The notes under the pieces are model-generated. The model was not told the origin of the DNA. It was given only the letters and a program-made list of their open reading frames with translations, and ran no database searches. A stretch of 64,000 bases of DNA from Streptomyces sp. WMMC500. Its GTDB lineage: Bacteria; Actinomycetota; Actinomycetes; Streptomycetales; Streptomycetaceae. Positions 8,350 to 17,122 of this stretch are shown here, piece by piece; the first letter of the stretch is position 1, and each line of letters opens with the position of its first letter. The translations under genes and the position numbers were made by a program. The stretch covers positions 806,001 through 870,000 of the forward strand of contig NZ_CP114905.1 of assembly GCF_027497195.1 (NCBI RefSeq), read 5' to 3'.

Positions 8350-9771
8350 ATGAGTGCCATGGGTCCTAGAAGCGGCGGCCGGCGGCCGCGTCTCGTGCTC
8401 CTCGTCGCGCTGCTCGCGACGCTCCTCGCCGGGCTGCCGGCGCTGCCGGCCGGCGCGGCGGCGCCCGCCCGGCCGTCCTCGGGCCGGGTCGTGCCCGTCG
8501 ACTGGCGCGACTTCGACGAGGGGCTGCCGGCCGGCGCCGACGCCGCGCGGCTGCGCGCGATCCTGGTCAACGCCAACCGCTACGCGCTGACGACCTGGTA
8601 CGACGACCACTTCGCGGACCAGGGCGACGAGGGCCTGCTCGACCTCGGCGGCACCACCGAGCACCACGTGCGCCCGGTCGCCGCCGAGGCGTTCGCGCTC
8701 GCCGCCGCGCTGGCCACGGGCGCGTACGACGCCCGGGGCACGGGCGTCGCCGAACCGCGGGCCCGTGCGACCGCCGTGCGCCTGCTGACCTCGGTGGCCG
8801 GGCACCACCGCGCCACCGAGGCGGGCGGCTGGGGCGACGAGTGGCAGAGCGCGCTGTGGGCGGCGATGGCCGGGTTCGCCGGCTGGCTGCTGTGGGACGA
8901 CCTGACGCCCGCGGAACGGGAGTGGGTGCGCGCGATGACCGCGTACGAGGCGGACCGCTTCCGCGACTACGACGTCCCGTACTGGAAGGACCGCGACGGC
9001 GTCGAGCAGACCCCCGGCGACAGCAAGGCCGAGGAGAACTCCTGGAACGCGATGCTGCTGCAGGTCGCCACCGCGATGATGCCCGGCCACCGTGACGCGC
9101 CGGCCTGGCGGCGGACCAACCTGGAGCTGATGATCTCCGCCTTCGCCCGCCCGTCCGACCTCGGCAGCCGGCGGGTGCTGCACGGCAGGCCGGTGTCCCG
9201 CTGGGTCGGCGGCTGGAACGCCGAGGAGGACGGGCTCGTCGTCAACCACGGCATCGTCCACCCCGACTACATGGCCACCGCCGTGCAGAACACCCACGCC
9301 GTCCTCACCTCGGCGCTGGCCGGCGAGCCCGCGCCGCGCGCGGCCCTGCACAACTTCGACGTCGTCTACGCCGCCCTCGCCGACCGGCAGTTCACCAGCC
9401 CGCCGTACGCCGCGCCGGGCGGGACGATGTACGTGCGCGGCTCGGACGAGATCTACTTCCCGCAGGGGACGAGCTGGGGCCCGTCGCGGCGGATGGACTT
9501 CGTCGCGATGGACGTGGCGGCGCGCGAGCTGGGGCTCGACGGCCGGGCGAGCGCCGGCGGCGCGTACTGGGAGCGGCTGCACGCCGGCCGGGCGCTGGCG
9601 ATGCAGGAGCGCCATCCCGACGGGCGCACGTACGCGCCCGAGGACGCGGACCCGTACCGGGGCCGGGAGGAGTGGGTGGCCATGCACGCGGGCTGGGCGT
9701 ATCTGACGCGCTGGCTGGTGCACCAGGACGCGGTCCGGATCACGAACAGGGCCTACCCGGGCGGAAGCTGA
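8350..9771 (+). CDS. Secreted protein of unknown function (possible alpha-toroid enzyme)
   Basis: 473 residues, with a clear Sec signal peptide (hydrophobic core RLVLLVALLATLLAG, cleavage near AGAAA at about 35-39). The start ATG at 8350 has GGAGGAGG eight bases upstream. The mature part is Trp- and helix-rich with segments such as GGWGDEWQSALWAAMAGFAGW and ENSWNAMLLQVATAM, which recall alpha/alpha-toroid polysaccharide lyases and glycosidases. I cannot identify catalytic residues, so no activity is assigned. It sits among other glycan enzymes. A 26-bp duplication includes its stop codon, and a strong hairpin follows. Confidence 0.7.
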   Translation: MSAMGPRSGGRRPRLVLLVALLATLLAGLPALPAGAAAPARPSSGRVVPVDWRDFDEGLPAGADAARLRAILVNANRYALTTWYDDHFADQGDEGLLDLGGTTEHHVRPVAAEAFALAAALATGAYDARGTGVAEPRARATAVRLLTSVAGHHRATEAGGWGDEWQSALWAAMAGFAGWLLWDDLTPAEREWVRAMTAYEADRFRDYDVPYWKDRDGVEQTPGDSKAEENSWNAMLLQVATAMMPGHRDAPAWRRTNLELMISAFARPSDLGSRRVLHGRPVSRWVGGWNAEEDGLVVNHGIVHPDYMATAVQNTHAVLTSALAGEPAPRAALHNFDVVYAALADRQFTSPPYAAPGGTMYVRGSDEIYFPQGTSWGPSRRMDFVAMDVAARELGLDGRASAGGAYWERLHAGRALAMQERHPDGRTYAPEDADPYRGREEWVAMHAGWAYLTRWLVHQDAVRITNRAYPGGS

Positions 9772-9795
9772 ACGGGGCCTACCCGGGCGGAAGCT
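9744..9795. repeat. 26-bp tandem duplication spanning a stop codon
   Basis: Copies at 9744-9769 and 9770-9795 differ at one base and both contain CCTACCCGGGCGGAAGCT. The first supplies the last codons of the secreted protein; the second lies just after its TGA. It looks like a recent replication-slippage duplication. Confidence 0.9.
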
Positions 9796-9828
9796 GAGGG
9801 CGGACGGGACCGGTCCTTCCGCCGCCGT

Positions 9829-9856
9829 CCGACGACCGTGCCCGCACGGTCGTCGG
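9829..9856. terminator. 13-bp GC-rich hairpin after the secreted-protein gene
   Basis: CGACGACCGTGC (9830-9841) pairs with GCACGGTCGTCG (9844-9855), extended by one further C-G pair, around a very short loop. It lies 58 bp after the stop at 9771. There is no U-tract, as usual in Streptomyces. Confidence 0.6.
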
Positions 9857-9972
9857 GCGGGCGCGGCCGCTTTCCCGACGGCCGTCCGATACCGGCCCCA
9901 CCCGCCGCGTGGCACCGTGCGAAGCGCACCCGCAGCCGGCCGCACCGGCCTCCGCACGGACGGGACTCACGC

Positions 9973-10971
9973 ATGCGCTACGCCTTCGACCCCGAACTCG
10001 CCGCGGCGCTCGCGCTCATGGCCGACGTCGACATCGCCGACGTCGGCGCCGCGCGCGCCGCCCAGGCCGCCGAACTGGCTGCCGCGCCCGCCGCCGACAC
10101 CGCGGGCGCCGTCGTACGGGACGTGCTCGCGCCCGCCCTGGCGGAGGGCGCGCCGAAGGTGCCGCTGCGGGTCTACCGCCCCGCGGGCCGCGGGCACGGC
10201 GCCGCTGCCGGGCCGCTGCCCGCCGTGTACACGCTGCACGGCGGCGGCTTCGTCCTCGGCTCCCCGGAGGTCGATCACGACACCAGCCTGCGCTTCTGCC
10301 GCGAACTGCCCGCCGTGGTCGTCTCCCCCGACTACCGGCTCGCGCCGGAGCACCCCTACCCCGCCGCGCTCGACGACTGCCTCGCGGGGCTGTGGTGGCT
10401 GGCGGAGAACGCCGCGGAACTGGGCGCGGACCCGGCCCGTATCGGGCTGTGGGGCGACAGCGCGGGCGCCGGACTCGCGGCGGGGCTCGCCCTGCTGACC
10501 CGCGACCGCGGCGGGCCACCGATCCGCTGCCAGCACCTGCAGAGCCCGGCGCTGGACGACCGGCTGGCCACGCCGAGCGCCCGCACGTTCACCGACACGC
10601 CGGTGTGGAACCGCCGCAACGCCCTGCTGAGCTGGGAGGCGTACCTCGGCCCCGGCGTGCCGGGCTCGCCGGACGTCCCGCCGTACGCGGCGCCGGGGCG
10701 GGCGACGGATCTGGCGGGGCTGCCGCCGGCGAGTGTGGCGGTGATGGAGTTCGACCCGCTGCGGGACGAGGCCCTGGCGTATGCGGAGGCGCTGAAGGCG
10801 GCGGGGGTGCCGGTGCGGCTGCGCCTGTACCGGGGCACGTTCCACGGCGCGGTGGGGGTGGCGCACGCGGCGGTCGCCCGGCGGATCGTCGCCGACGCGC
10901 GGGACGCTCTCCGGGCGGGGCTGGCGGCGGACGGCCCCGCGGCGCCCTCGGCCACGGAGGCGGCGGGGTGA
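9973..10971 (+). CDS. Alpha/beta-hydrolase, hormone-sensitive-lipase (HSL) family esterase
   Basis: 332-residue cytoplasmic carboxylesterase. It shows the HSL-family oxyanion motif HGGG (89-92) and the nucleophile elbow GDSAG with Ser163. A catalytic Asp near FDPLRDEAL and a His in GTFHGAVG complete the expected triad. The motif DYRLAPEHPYPAAL is typical of this family. The start ATG at 9973 has only a weak upstream purine run, so a start further upstream is possible. Substrates are probably short-chain acyl esters; no neighbour indicates a pathway. Confidence 0.88.
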   Translation: MRYAFDPELAAALALMADVDIADVGAARAAQAAELAAAPAADTAGAVVRDVLAPALAEGAPKVPLRVYRPAGRGHGAAAGPLPAVYTLHGGGFVLGSPEVDHDTSLRFCRELPAVVVSPDYRLAPEHPYPAALDDCLAGLWWLAENAAELGADPARIGLWGDSAGAGLAAGLALLTRDRGGPPIRCQHLQSPALDDRLATPSARTFTDTPVWNRRNALLSWEAYLGPGVPGSPDVPPYAAPGRATDLAGLPPASVAVMEFDPLRDEALAYAEALKAAGVPVRLRLYRGTFHGAVGVAHAAVARRIVADARDALRAGLAADGPAAPSATEAAG

Positions 10972-11053
10972 CGGACCGGCAGGGGAAGCGGGAGGGACGA
11001 GCCGTACGTGCCGGACACCGCACCCGCCGGACACGAGCGGAACCCGCGCGACG

Positions 11054-12289
11054 TCACTCGCCGGACGCCGTCGCCAGCCGCCAGGCGTACAGGGCGAGCC
11101 GGGCGCGCAGCCGGTCGTCCGGCTCGCGCAGCCGGCCGCCGAGTGCCTCCTCCGCGCGGGCCAGCCGGGCGGCGACCGAGCTGTGGTGCAGGTGCAGTTC
11201 TGCGGCGGCCCGGCGCAGCGAGCCGGTGCGGCAGAAGGCGTCCAGCGCCGCGACGGCCGACCCGCCGCCGTCCCGCGCGGCGAGCTCGGCCAGCGCGCGT
11301 ACGCCCGGGTCCGCGCGCAGCCGTTCCGCGGGCACGTCGGCGAGCAGCGCCAGCGGGCCGAGCGCGTCGTGGTCGACCACCGTCTCGCCCGCGCCGCCGG
11401 CGCCGGCGAACCGCAGCGCGGTCCTGGCCTGCGCCCAGGAGAGGTGGGCCCGTACGGGAGGCGCTTCGCCGCCGACGCCGAACCGTGCGCCGCACTCCCG
11501 CACCGGCGCGGCCTCGGTCCCCGCCCCGGGCGCGGCCCGGCCGCCGTTCCCGGCGCCCGCCGGGCCCCGGCCCCGCGCCCGTACCCGCTCCGCCGCGGCG
11601 AGCGACAGGTCCCGCGCCAGCTCGGCCGCCGCGCCCGCGCCGCCCTCCTCCGCGGGCTGCACCAGCACCGCCGCCAGCGCGTCCATCGCCGCGATCCGTA
11701 CCGTGGCACCCGGTACGCCGCGCGCCAGCAGCGCGACCGCCGCCACCCCCGCGTCGGTGTCCCGGCCGCCGGCCACCGCCACCACGCGCAGGGGCCGTTC
11801 GGGGCCCAGTCCGAGCAGCCGCAGGGCGCGCACGCGGTCCTCGACGGCCTCCCGTTCGGAGAGCACGGTCTCCACCAGCGCGGGGTCGGCGACGTGCGGT
11901 GGCGCCGGGGGCGGCGGGCTCATGCCGGCGGCCAGCGCCATCCATTCGAGGACGAGTTCGTCCAACGGGCCCGGTCCGCCGTCCCGTTCGAGCCACACGC
12001 TCCCTGCGGGGGCCACCGGCCGCCGGCCCGACACGACTCCGGAGGGACCGGACACGCCGGACGCGCCGGGTCCCGGCCGCGCGCCGTCCGGCCCGAAGCG
12101 CACCACCCCGCCGTCCGCGCCGCCGCGTTCGAGACCCGCCGGGCACCCCGCAAGCGCGGCGGTCGACCGGACCAGCACCTCGGGGGCGACGGCCCCACCG
12201 CTCAACAGCGCCTGGAAGTGGGCGATCACGCGCACCGCCGCGGCGGCGTCCGCGTCCAGCGACGAAAGCCGCACCAGCAGACCCTTCAC
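11054..12289 (-). CDS. PucR/CdaR-type transcriptional regulator
   Basis: 411-residue protein. The C-terminal 60 residues (GSLRRAAAELHLHHSSVAARLARAEEALG) match the helix-turn-helix that ends PucR/CdaR-like regulators. The middle has a GGDEF-like or scaffold region without recognisable catalytic residues, and the N-terminal 130 residues are low-complexity Gly/Pro-rich in part. The GTG start at 12289 leaves only 20 bp to the divergent esterase gene, with no ribosome site, so a start further in is possible. Regulation of the adjacent secreted esterase is the natural inference. Confidence 0.7.
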   Translation of the reverse strand: MKGLLVRLSSLDADAAAAVRVIAHFQALLSGGAVAPEVLVRSTAALAGCPAGLERGGADGGVVRFGPDGARPGPGASGVSGPSGVVSGRRPVAPAGSVWLERDGGPGPLDELVLEWMALAAGMSPPPPAPPHVADPALVETVLSEREAVEDRVRALRLLGLGPERPLRVVAVAGGRDTDAGVAAVALLARGVPGATVRIAAMDALAAVLVQPAEEGGAGAAAELARDLSLAAAERVRARGRGPAGAGNGGRAAPGAGTEAAPVRECGARFGVGGEAPPVRAHLSWAQARTALRFAGAGGAGETVVDHDALGPLALLADVPAERLRADPGVRALAELAARDGGGSAVAALDAFCRTGSLRRAAAELHLHHSSVAARLARAEEALGGRLREPDDRLRARLALYAWRLATASGE

Positions 12290-12309
12290 ACAGGCAGTCT
12301 AGAAAGGGC

Positions 12310-13284
12310 ATGGACATGTTCACCAGAGCCGCAGCCGCACCACCCCCCACCCGCCGCCGGGCGGCGCGCCCGCTCCACACCGCGCTCCTCGGCTGCGTCC
12401 TGGCCCTCCTCGCCGCGCTGTCGCTCGGCGCGCCGCCGCAGGCGTCGGCGGCGACCCTCCGCGAGGTGACGGACTTCGGCAGCAACCCGAGCAACCTGCG
12501 CATGCACCTCTACGTCCCGGACGACGTCCGGCCGCAGCCCCCGGTGCTCGTGGCGATCCACTACTGCACGGGGTCGGGTCCCGCGTTCCACTCGGGCACC
12601 GAGTTCGCCCGGCTCGCCGACCGCCACGGCTTCGTCGTCGTCTACCCGTCCGCCACCCGCAGCGGCCAGTGCTTCGACGTCTCCTCGCCACAGGCGCTGC
12701 GCCGCGACGGCGGCAGCGACCCGGTCGGCATCCGCTCGATGGTGCAGTACGTGCGCACCAACCACGGCGCCGACCCGAACCGGACGTACGTCACCGGCGC
12801 CTCGTCCGGCGCGATGATGACCAACGTCATGCTCGGCAACTACCCCGACGTCTTCCGCGCCGGCGCGGCGTTCATGGGCGTGCCGTACGGCTGCTTCGCC
12901 ACCACCGACGGCTCGGGCTGGAACAGCGCGTGTGCCAACGGCCAGATCATCCGCACGCCGCAGCAGTGGGGCGACCTCGTACGCGGCGCCCACCCGGGCT
13001 ACGGCGGCCCGCGCCCGCGCATGCAGGTGTGGCACGGCACGAACGACGCCACCCTGCGCTACCCCAACTTCCAGGAGCAGATCAAGCAGTGGACGGACGT
13101 CCACGGCGTGAGCCAGACCCCGTCCATGACCGACAGCCCGCAGTCCGGCTGGACACGCACGCGCTACGGCGGCACGGGCGAGCAGGCGCCGGTGGAGGCG
13201 GTCAGCCTGCAGGGCGTGGGCCACTCGCTGCCGATGTCCGGCATGGCTGAGCGGGCCATCGCCTTCTTCGGCCTGAACACCTAG
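12310..13284 (+). CDS. Secreted CE1/PHB-depolymerase-family esterase
   Basis: 324 residues with a Sec signal peptide (hydrophobic HTALLGCVLALLAALSLGA, cleavage near ASAA at 45-48). The lipase box GASSG places the nucleophile at Ser165; Asp in WHGTNDATLRY and His in GVGHSLP complete the triad. Relatives include acetylxylan and feruloyl esterases and PHB depolymerases. Many homologues carry a C-terminal carbohydrate-binding module, but this one stops directly after the catalytic domain (AFFGLNT). Starts at 12310 or 12316 are both possible. The xylanase elsewhere in the window makes a hemicellulose-deacetylating role attractive but unproven. Confidence 0.85.
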   Translation: MDMFTRAAAAPPPTRRRAARPLHTALLGCVLALLAALSLGAPPQASAATLREVTDFGSNPSNLRMHLYVPDDVRPQPPVLVAIHYCTGSGPAFHSGTEFARLADRHGFVVVYPSATRSGQCFDVSSPQALRRDGGSDPVGIRSMVQYVRTNHGADPNRTYVTGASSGAMMTNVMLGNYPDVFRAGAAFMGVPYGCFATTDGSGWNSACANGQIIRTPQQWGDLVRGAHPGYGGPRPRMQVWHGTNDATLRYPNFQEQIKQWTDVHGVSQTPSMTDSPQSGWTRTRYGGTGEQAPVEAVSLQGVGHSLPMSGMAERAIAFFGLNT

Positions 13285-13384
13285 CCTTCGCGTTTCGGTT
13301 GGGGTCGGCTGAGCTGCGTTGATCGCGTTGGTGATGGTTCTGGGCCGGTGGGCATGGCGGACGCCCGGCGCGCGGTCGGCTGCT

Positions 13385-13513
13385 TCAGGTTCCTCGGGTG
13401 GGCAACTGCTTGTCGAAGACCTTCTTGCCGACCGGGGTGAGGCCGTGCCCGTGATGGGCGCTCTTTCCGACGTCCAGGCCGAGAAAGACGCCTATATCGT
13501 CGTTGTCGTTCAC
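13385..13513 (-). pseudogene. Truncated IS110-family transposase, N-terminal fragment
   Basis: About 42 residues from the GTG at 13513, with GGGAGGA just upstream. The sequence VFLGLDVGKSAHHGHGLTPVGKKVFDKQLP matches the start of IS110/IS116-type DEDD transposases, including the first catalytic Asp in GLDVGK. It then hits a stop after PTRGT. The remaining roughly 350 residues are missing, and the adjacent 100 bases up to the esterase stop are not transposase. It marks the left edge of the accessory region. Confidence 0.8.
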
Positions 13514-14169
13514 GCCGTCCTCCCGGACGCATGTCGGGTGTGCTGGCCTGGGCGTTGGCGTCGTGCGCGCATCCACGTTATGCAGACCTCCCGCCCGCAA
13601 GCGGCCGGGCGTTGCACCAGGCCAGGCGATAGTCGGACCTCTCATCAGCGTCTCCAACGGCGCCTCCCGGGCCCGGTTGCACCACCCCCCAGGTCTCCGA
13701 GACGAAGCACAGGCGCTGCTTGCACTACGCGCGATTGCTCCATCGCAGCCCGTGACGGAAATCGGAACAACCCCATCCGGAAAGGTGCGCGCCGGCAACG
13801 CGCGGATTTTCATGAGGCAACAGACGTTTGCAACCGCCGGGACGCGTCGGTAAGTTCTCGGCACCCCACCCAACCCATCCGTGGCTGAACGTGCGTACGT
13901 GCAATGTGTTCCAGGAACTGTCGGGGTAACGGAAATGAGCACATCGCGGTACGGGAAAACCCGTGGGGAGGCATGAGCCGGGCCTGTAGTTGAGTGGTCC
14001 ATCATTCGTAAATCTACGGGGGAAGATTTTACGTGAACGATTCAGGCTTTCCGGACCTGGGATTTCCGCACCGTCCTCTCCCTCACCGATTCCCCGATCG
14101 CCCTCCGCCGGGGGCGCATCGTCTCGGGCCACGCCTCCTCACCGACGTGTGCGAAGGGGTGCTGACACG
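13514..14169. other. IS110 upstream leader remnant and promoter region of the cassette
   Basis: Bases 13514 to roughly 13870 look like the non-coding left end that precedes IS110 transposase genes. In intact elements of this family this region can specify the bridge RNA. The rest, to 14169, should hold the promoter for the plus-strand cassette. No convincing gene is present in either strand; local GC is lower than in flanking genes. Confidence 0.5.
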
Positions 14170-15339
14170 ATGAAGATGGAGATCGCCTGGTGGGATCTGA
14201 AGGGCTCTCCCGCCACGGTCGAGAGCCTCAGACAGCATCTGAACGAGGACGGTGTCGTCCACAACTGGCAGGCCGTCGAGGGGCTGCGGGAGAAGTTCTG
14301 GATCGCCGACCCGGACGGCGAGCGCTGGGGCGCGGTCATGGTGTGGGACGGCGAGCAGCCCGCCTCGCTCCCCGAGAACCTGGCCGCCTCCCTGGTCGGT
14401 TCCCCGATCACCCACCGGGACCGCTTCGAGGTGCAGGCCACGGCCCGGGGCGCGGGCGCCGTCCGTATCGGTGACTCCTCGCACAGGTACGTCGTCGTCG
14501 ACGCCTTCGCCACCCAGCCGCTCTCCGGCACCCCGGTCGCGGTGTTCTTCGAGGCGGCGGATCTGACGGACGAGCGGATGCAGCGCATCGCCAAGGCGAT
14601 GAACCTGTCCGAAGTGGTGTTCCTGCTGCCGCCCAGGGCCACGGACGCGGACGTACGGGCGCGGATCTTCACCCCCGACGCCGAGCTCCCGTTCGCCGGG
14701 CACCCGCTACTCGCCGCGGCGGCCGCGGTCGCGCTCGACCTGCGCACGGACCGGCTGCGGTTCGAGACGCGGACGGGTGTCGTGCCCTTCGTCGTCGACC
14801 GGACTCCCGCGGCCCAGTCGGGCGGCGGCGTGGCGTACGTCTCCATGGAGCAGCCGATCCCGGTCTGGGAGCCGTACGAGCACGCCGGGGCGCTGATCGA
14901 CGCACTCGGCATCGCTGCCTCCACCCTCCCGGTGGACCTCTACCGCGACGGTCCCCGGCACGTGTTCGCCGGACTTCCCGACGCTGCGGCGCTCGCCGGG
15001 CTGCGCCCCGACCGCCGGGCGCTCGCCGCCTTCCCCGGCACGGCCGCCACCTGCTTCGCCCCCGAGGGCGAGCGGTGGCACGCGCGGGTGTTCTCGCCGG
15101 CCCACGGCGGCGCCGGGGAGGCGACCGCGGGTTCCGCCGCGGGCGCGCTCGCCGTCCACCTCGCGCGGTACGGCCTCGTGGCGTACGGGAAGACCGTCGA
15201 GATCCACCAGGGCCGCCACCTCGGCGGCCACCCCTCGGTGATGCTCGCCGAGGCCACCGTCGCCGGCGGCGGCGAGATCGAGCGCGTGCGGGTGAGCGGC
15301 CACGGCACGGTCGCCGCCGAAGGCACCATCCACGTCTGA
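14170..15339 (+). CDS. PhzF-family isomerase-like protein with extra N-terminal domain
   Basis: 389 residues. Residues 1-95 form a separate domain (MKMEIAWWDLKG..., GLREKFWIADPDGERWGAVMVW) reminiscent of ferredoxin-fold YdhR-type monooxygenase-like domains. Residues 106-389 are PhzF-like, with the two pseudo-symmetric halves (VVDAFATQPLSGTPVAVF and GEATAGSAAGALAVHL). The proton-shuttling Glu of PhzF is retained as Glu148 in NLSEVVF, while the usual GNP is GTP and the usual DPATGS is EATAGS. PhzF isomerises a dihydro-hydroxyanthranilate; the substrate here is unknown. It is the first gene of a four-gene run ending with a PhzS-like enzyme. The ATG at 14170 has GAAGGGG upstream. Confidence 0.85.
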   Translation: MKMEIAWWDLKGSPATVESLRQHLNEDGVVHNWQAVEGLREKFWIADPDGERWGAVMVWDGEQPASLPENLAASLVGSPITHRDRFEVQATARGAGAVRIGDSSHRYVVVDAFATQPLSGTPVAVFFEAADLTDERMQRIAKAMNLSEVVFLLPPRATDADVRARIFTPDAELPFAGHPLLAAAAAVALDLRTDRLRFETRTGVVPFVVDRTPAAQSGGGVAYVSMEQPIPVWEPYEHAGALIDALGIAASTLPVDLYRDGPRHVFAGLPDAAALAGLRPDRRALAAFPGTAATCFAPEGERWHARVFSPAHGGAGEATAGSAAGALAVHLARYGLVAYGKTVEIHQGRHLGGHPSVMLAEATVAGGGEIERVRVSGHGTVAAEGTIHV

Positions 15340-15380
15340 ACCACGCCGTTCCCTTGTCCAGCACCAGCCGAAAGGCCACT

Positions 15381-17003
15381 ATGCCCAGGAAACCGACCCA
15401 CCTCGACTCGATCGTCATAGGCGCCGGATTCGCCGGTATCTACATGCTGCACAAGCTCCGCAACACACTCGGCGCGAACGTGCGGGCCTTCGAGCGGGGG
15501 GCCGGCATCGGGGGCACCTGGCACTGGAACCGCTATCCGGGCGCGGCCGCCGACGTCGACAGCATCGCGTACCGCTACTCCTTCGACTCCGACCTGCTGC
15601 GGGAGTGGAACTGGAAGACGCGCTACGCGCCCCAGCCGGAGATCCTGGCGTATCTGGAGCACGTGGTCGACCGGTACGACCTGCGCGAGGACATCCAGCT
15701 CAACACCACCGTCGAGTCGCTGGCCTACGACGAGACCTCCGGTCTGTGGACGGTACGGACCGACGGCGGCGAGGAGTTCACCGCCCGCTACGTCGTCGGC
15801 GCGCTCGGACCGCTGTCGACCGCGAGCTTCCCCGAGATCGAGGGGCGGGACCGATTCGCGGGCACGCAGGTGCACACCGGCGCCTGGCCGGAGGACCTCG
15901 ACATCACCGGCAGGAAGGTCGGGGTCATCGGTACCGGTTCGACCGGAACCCAGTTCATCGGCGCCGCCGCCAAGATGGCGGAACACCTCACGGTCTTCCA
16001 GCGCTCCGCGCAGTACGTCGTCCCGGCCGGCGACGGGCCGCTCAGCGACGAGTTCATCGAGGACTACCGGGAGAACCACAAGCAGTTCTGGGAGAAGGCT
16101 TTCAACTCCCGTGTGGCCTGCGGTTTCGAGGAGAGCCAGATCTCCGCGATGAGCGTCTCGGCCGAGGAACGCGAGCGCAGGTTCCAGGAGAGCTGGGACG
16201 CGGGCAACGGGTTCCACTTCATGTTCGGCACCTTTGCCGACATCGCGTTCAACCCGGAGTCGAACGACGCCGCCGCCTCGTTCATCAGGTCGAAGATCAA
16301 GGAGATCGTGCGGGACCCGGAGACCGCGCGCAAGCTCATGCCGACCGACCTCTACGCGAAGCGGCCGATCTGCAACACCGATTACTACGAGACCTACAAC
16401 CGCGACAACGTCACCCTGGTCTCCACCAAGGAGAACCCGATCGCCCGGATCACCCCGGCCGGCGTGGTCACCGAGGACGGCACCGAGCACGAGCTGGACG
16501 TGCTGGTCTTCGCGACGGGTTACGAGGCCATGCAGGGGAGTTACAACCGGATCGACATCCGGGGCCGCGGCGGTGTCTCGCTCAAGGACTACTGGGGCGA
16601 GGAGCCGAGCAGCTACCTCGGCATGGCCGTGAACGGCTTCCCGAACCTCTTCACGGTCTTCGGCCCCAACAGCGTCTTCTCCAACCTGCCGCCCGCCCTC
16701 CAGACGCAGGTCGAGTGGATCGCGGAGACCATCGACGCCGCCCGGAAGCGCGGTGCCGGCACGGTCGAGGCCACCGCCACCGCCGAGACGGAGTGGACCG
16801 CCATGTGCCGGGAGATGGCGGAGCACAGCCTCTTCGCACAGACGGACTCCTGGATCTTCGGCTCGAACATCCCCGGCAAGAAGCGGCGCACGCTCTTCTA
16901 CTTCGGCGGCATCGCCGCGTACCGGGCGAAGCTCGGGGAGATCGTCGCCGCGGACTACGAGGGCTTCACGCTCGACGGCGAGGTCTCGCCGACCGCGCCC
17001 TGA
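15381..17003 (+). CDS. Type I Baeyer-Villiger flavin monooxygenase
   Basis: 540-residue FAD/NADPH enzyme that inserts oxygen next to a ketone. Visible motifs are the FAD-binding GAGFAG (14-19), the BVMO fingerprint FAGTQVHTGAWP (159-170, ideal FxGxxxHxxxWP) and the NADPH-binding GTGSTGT (184-190). The length matches cyclohexanone-monooxygenase-like proteins. The start ATG at 15381 lies 41 bp after the PhzF-like gene with AAAGG upstream, indicating co-transcription. Within the cassette it probably performs a ring expansion or ester-forming oxidation on a cyclic or prenylated ketone (inference). Confidence 0.92.
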   Translation: MPRKPTHLDSIVIGAGFAGIYMLHKLRNTLGANVRAFERGAGIGGTWHWNRYPGAAADVDSIAYRYSFDSDLLREWNWKTRYAPQPEILAYLEHVVDRYDLREDIQLNTTVESLAYDETSGLWTVRTDGGEEFTARYVVGALGPLSTASFPEIEGRDRFAGTQVHTGAWPEDLDITGRKVGVIGTGSTGTQFIGAAAKMAEHLTVFQRSAQYVVPAGDGPLSDEFIEDYRENHKQFWEKAFNSRVACGFEESQISAMSVSAEERERRFQESWDAGNGFHFMFGTFADIAFNPESNDAAASFIRSKIKEIVRDPETARKLMPTDLYAKRPICNTDYYETYNRDNVTLVSTKENPIARITPAGVVTEDGTEHELDVLVFATGYEAMQGSYNRIDIRGRGGVSLKDYWGEEPSSYLGMAVNGFPNLFTVFGPNSVFSNLPPALQTQVEWIAETIDAARKRGAGTVEATATAETEWTAMCREMAEHSLFAQTDSWIFGSNIPGKKRRTLFYFGGIAAYRAKLGEIVAADYEGFTLDGEVSPTAP

Positions 17004-17122
17004 CGGGCGGTCCACCCGCGAGCCGGCGGGGTTTCGGGGCGGGCGTCCGGCGTCGCCCGCCCCGCCCCCGTCACACCCACCGCACAGACCCGCAAGACCC
17101 ACTTCGACGAGAGAAACGGACC

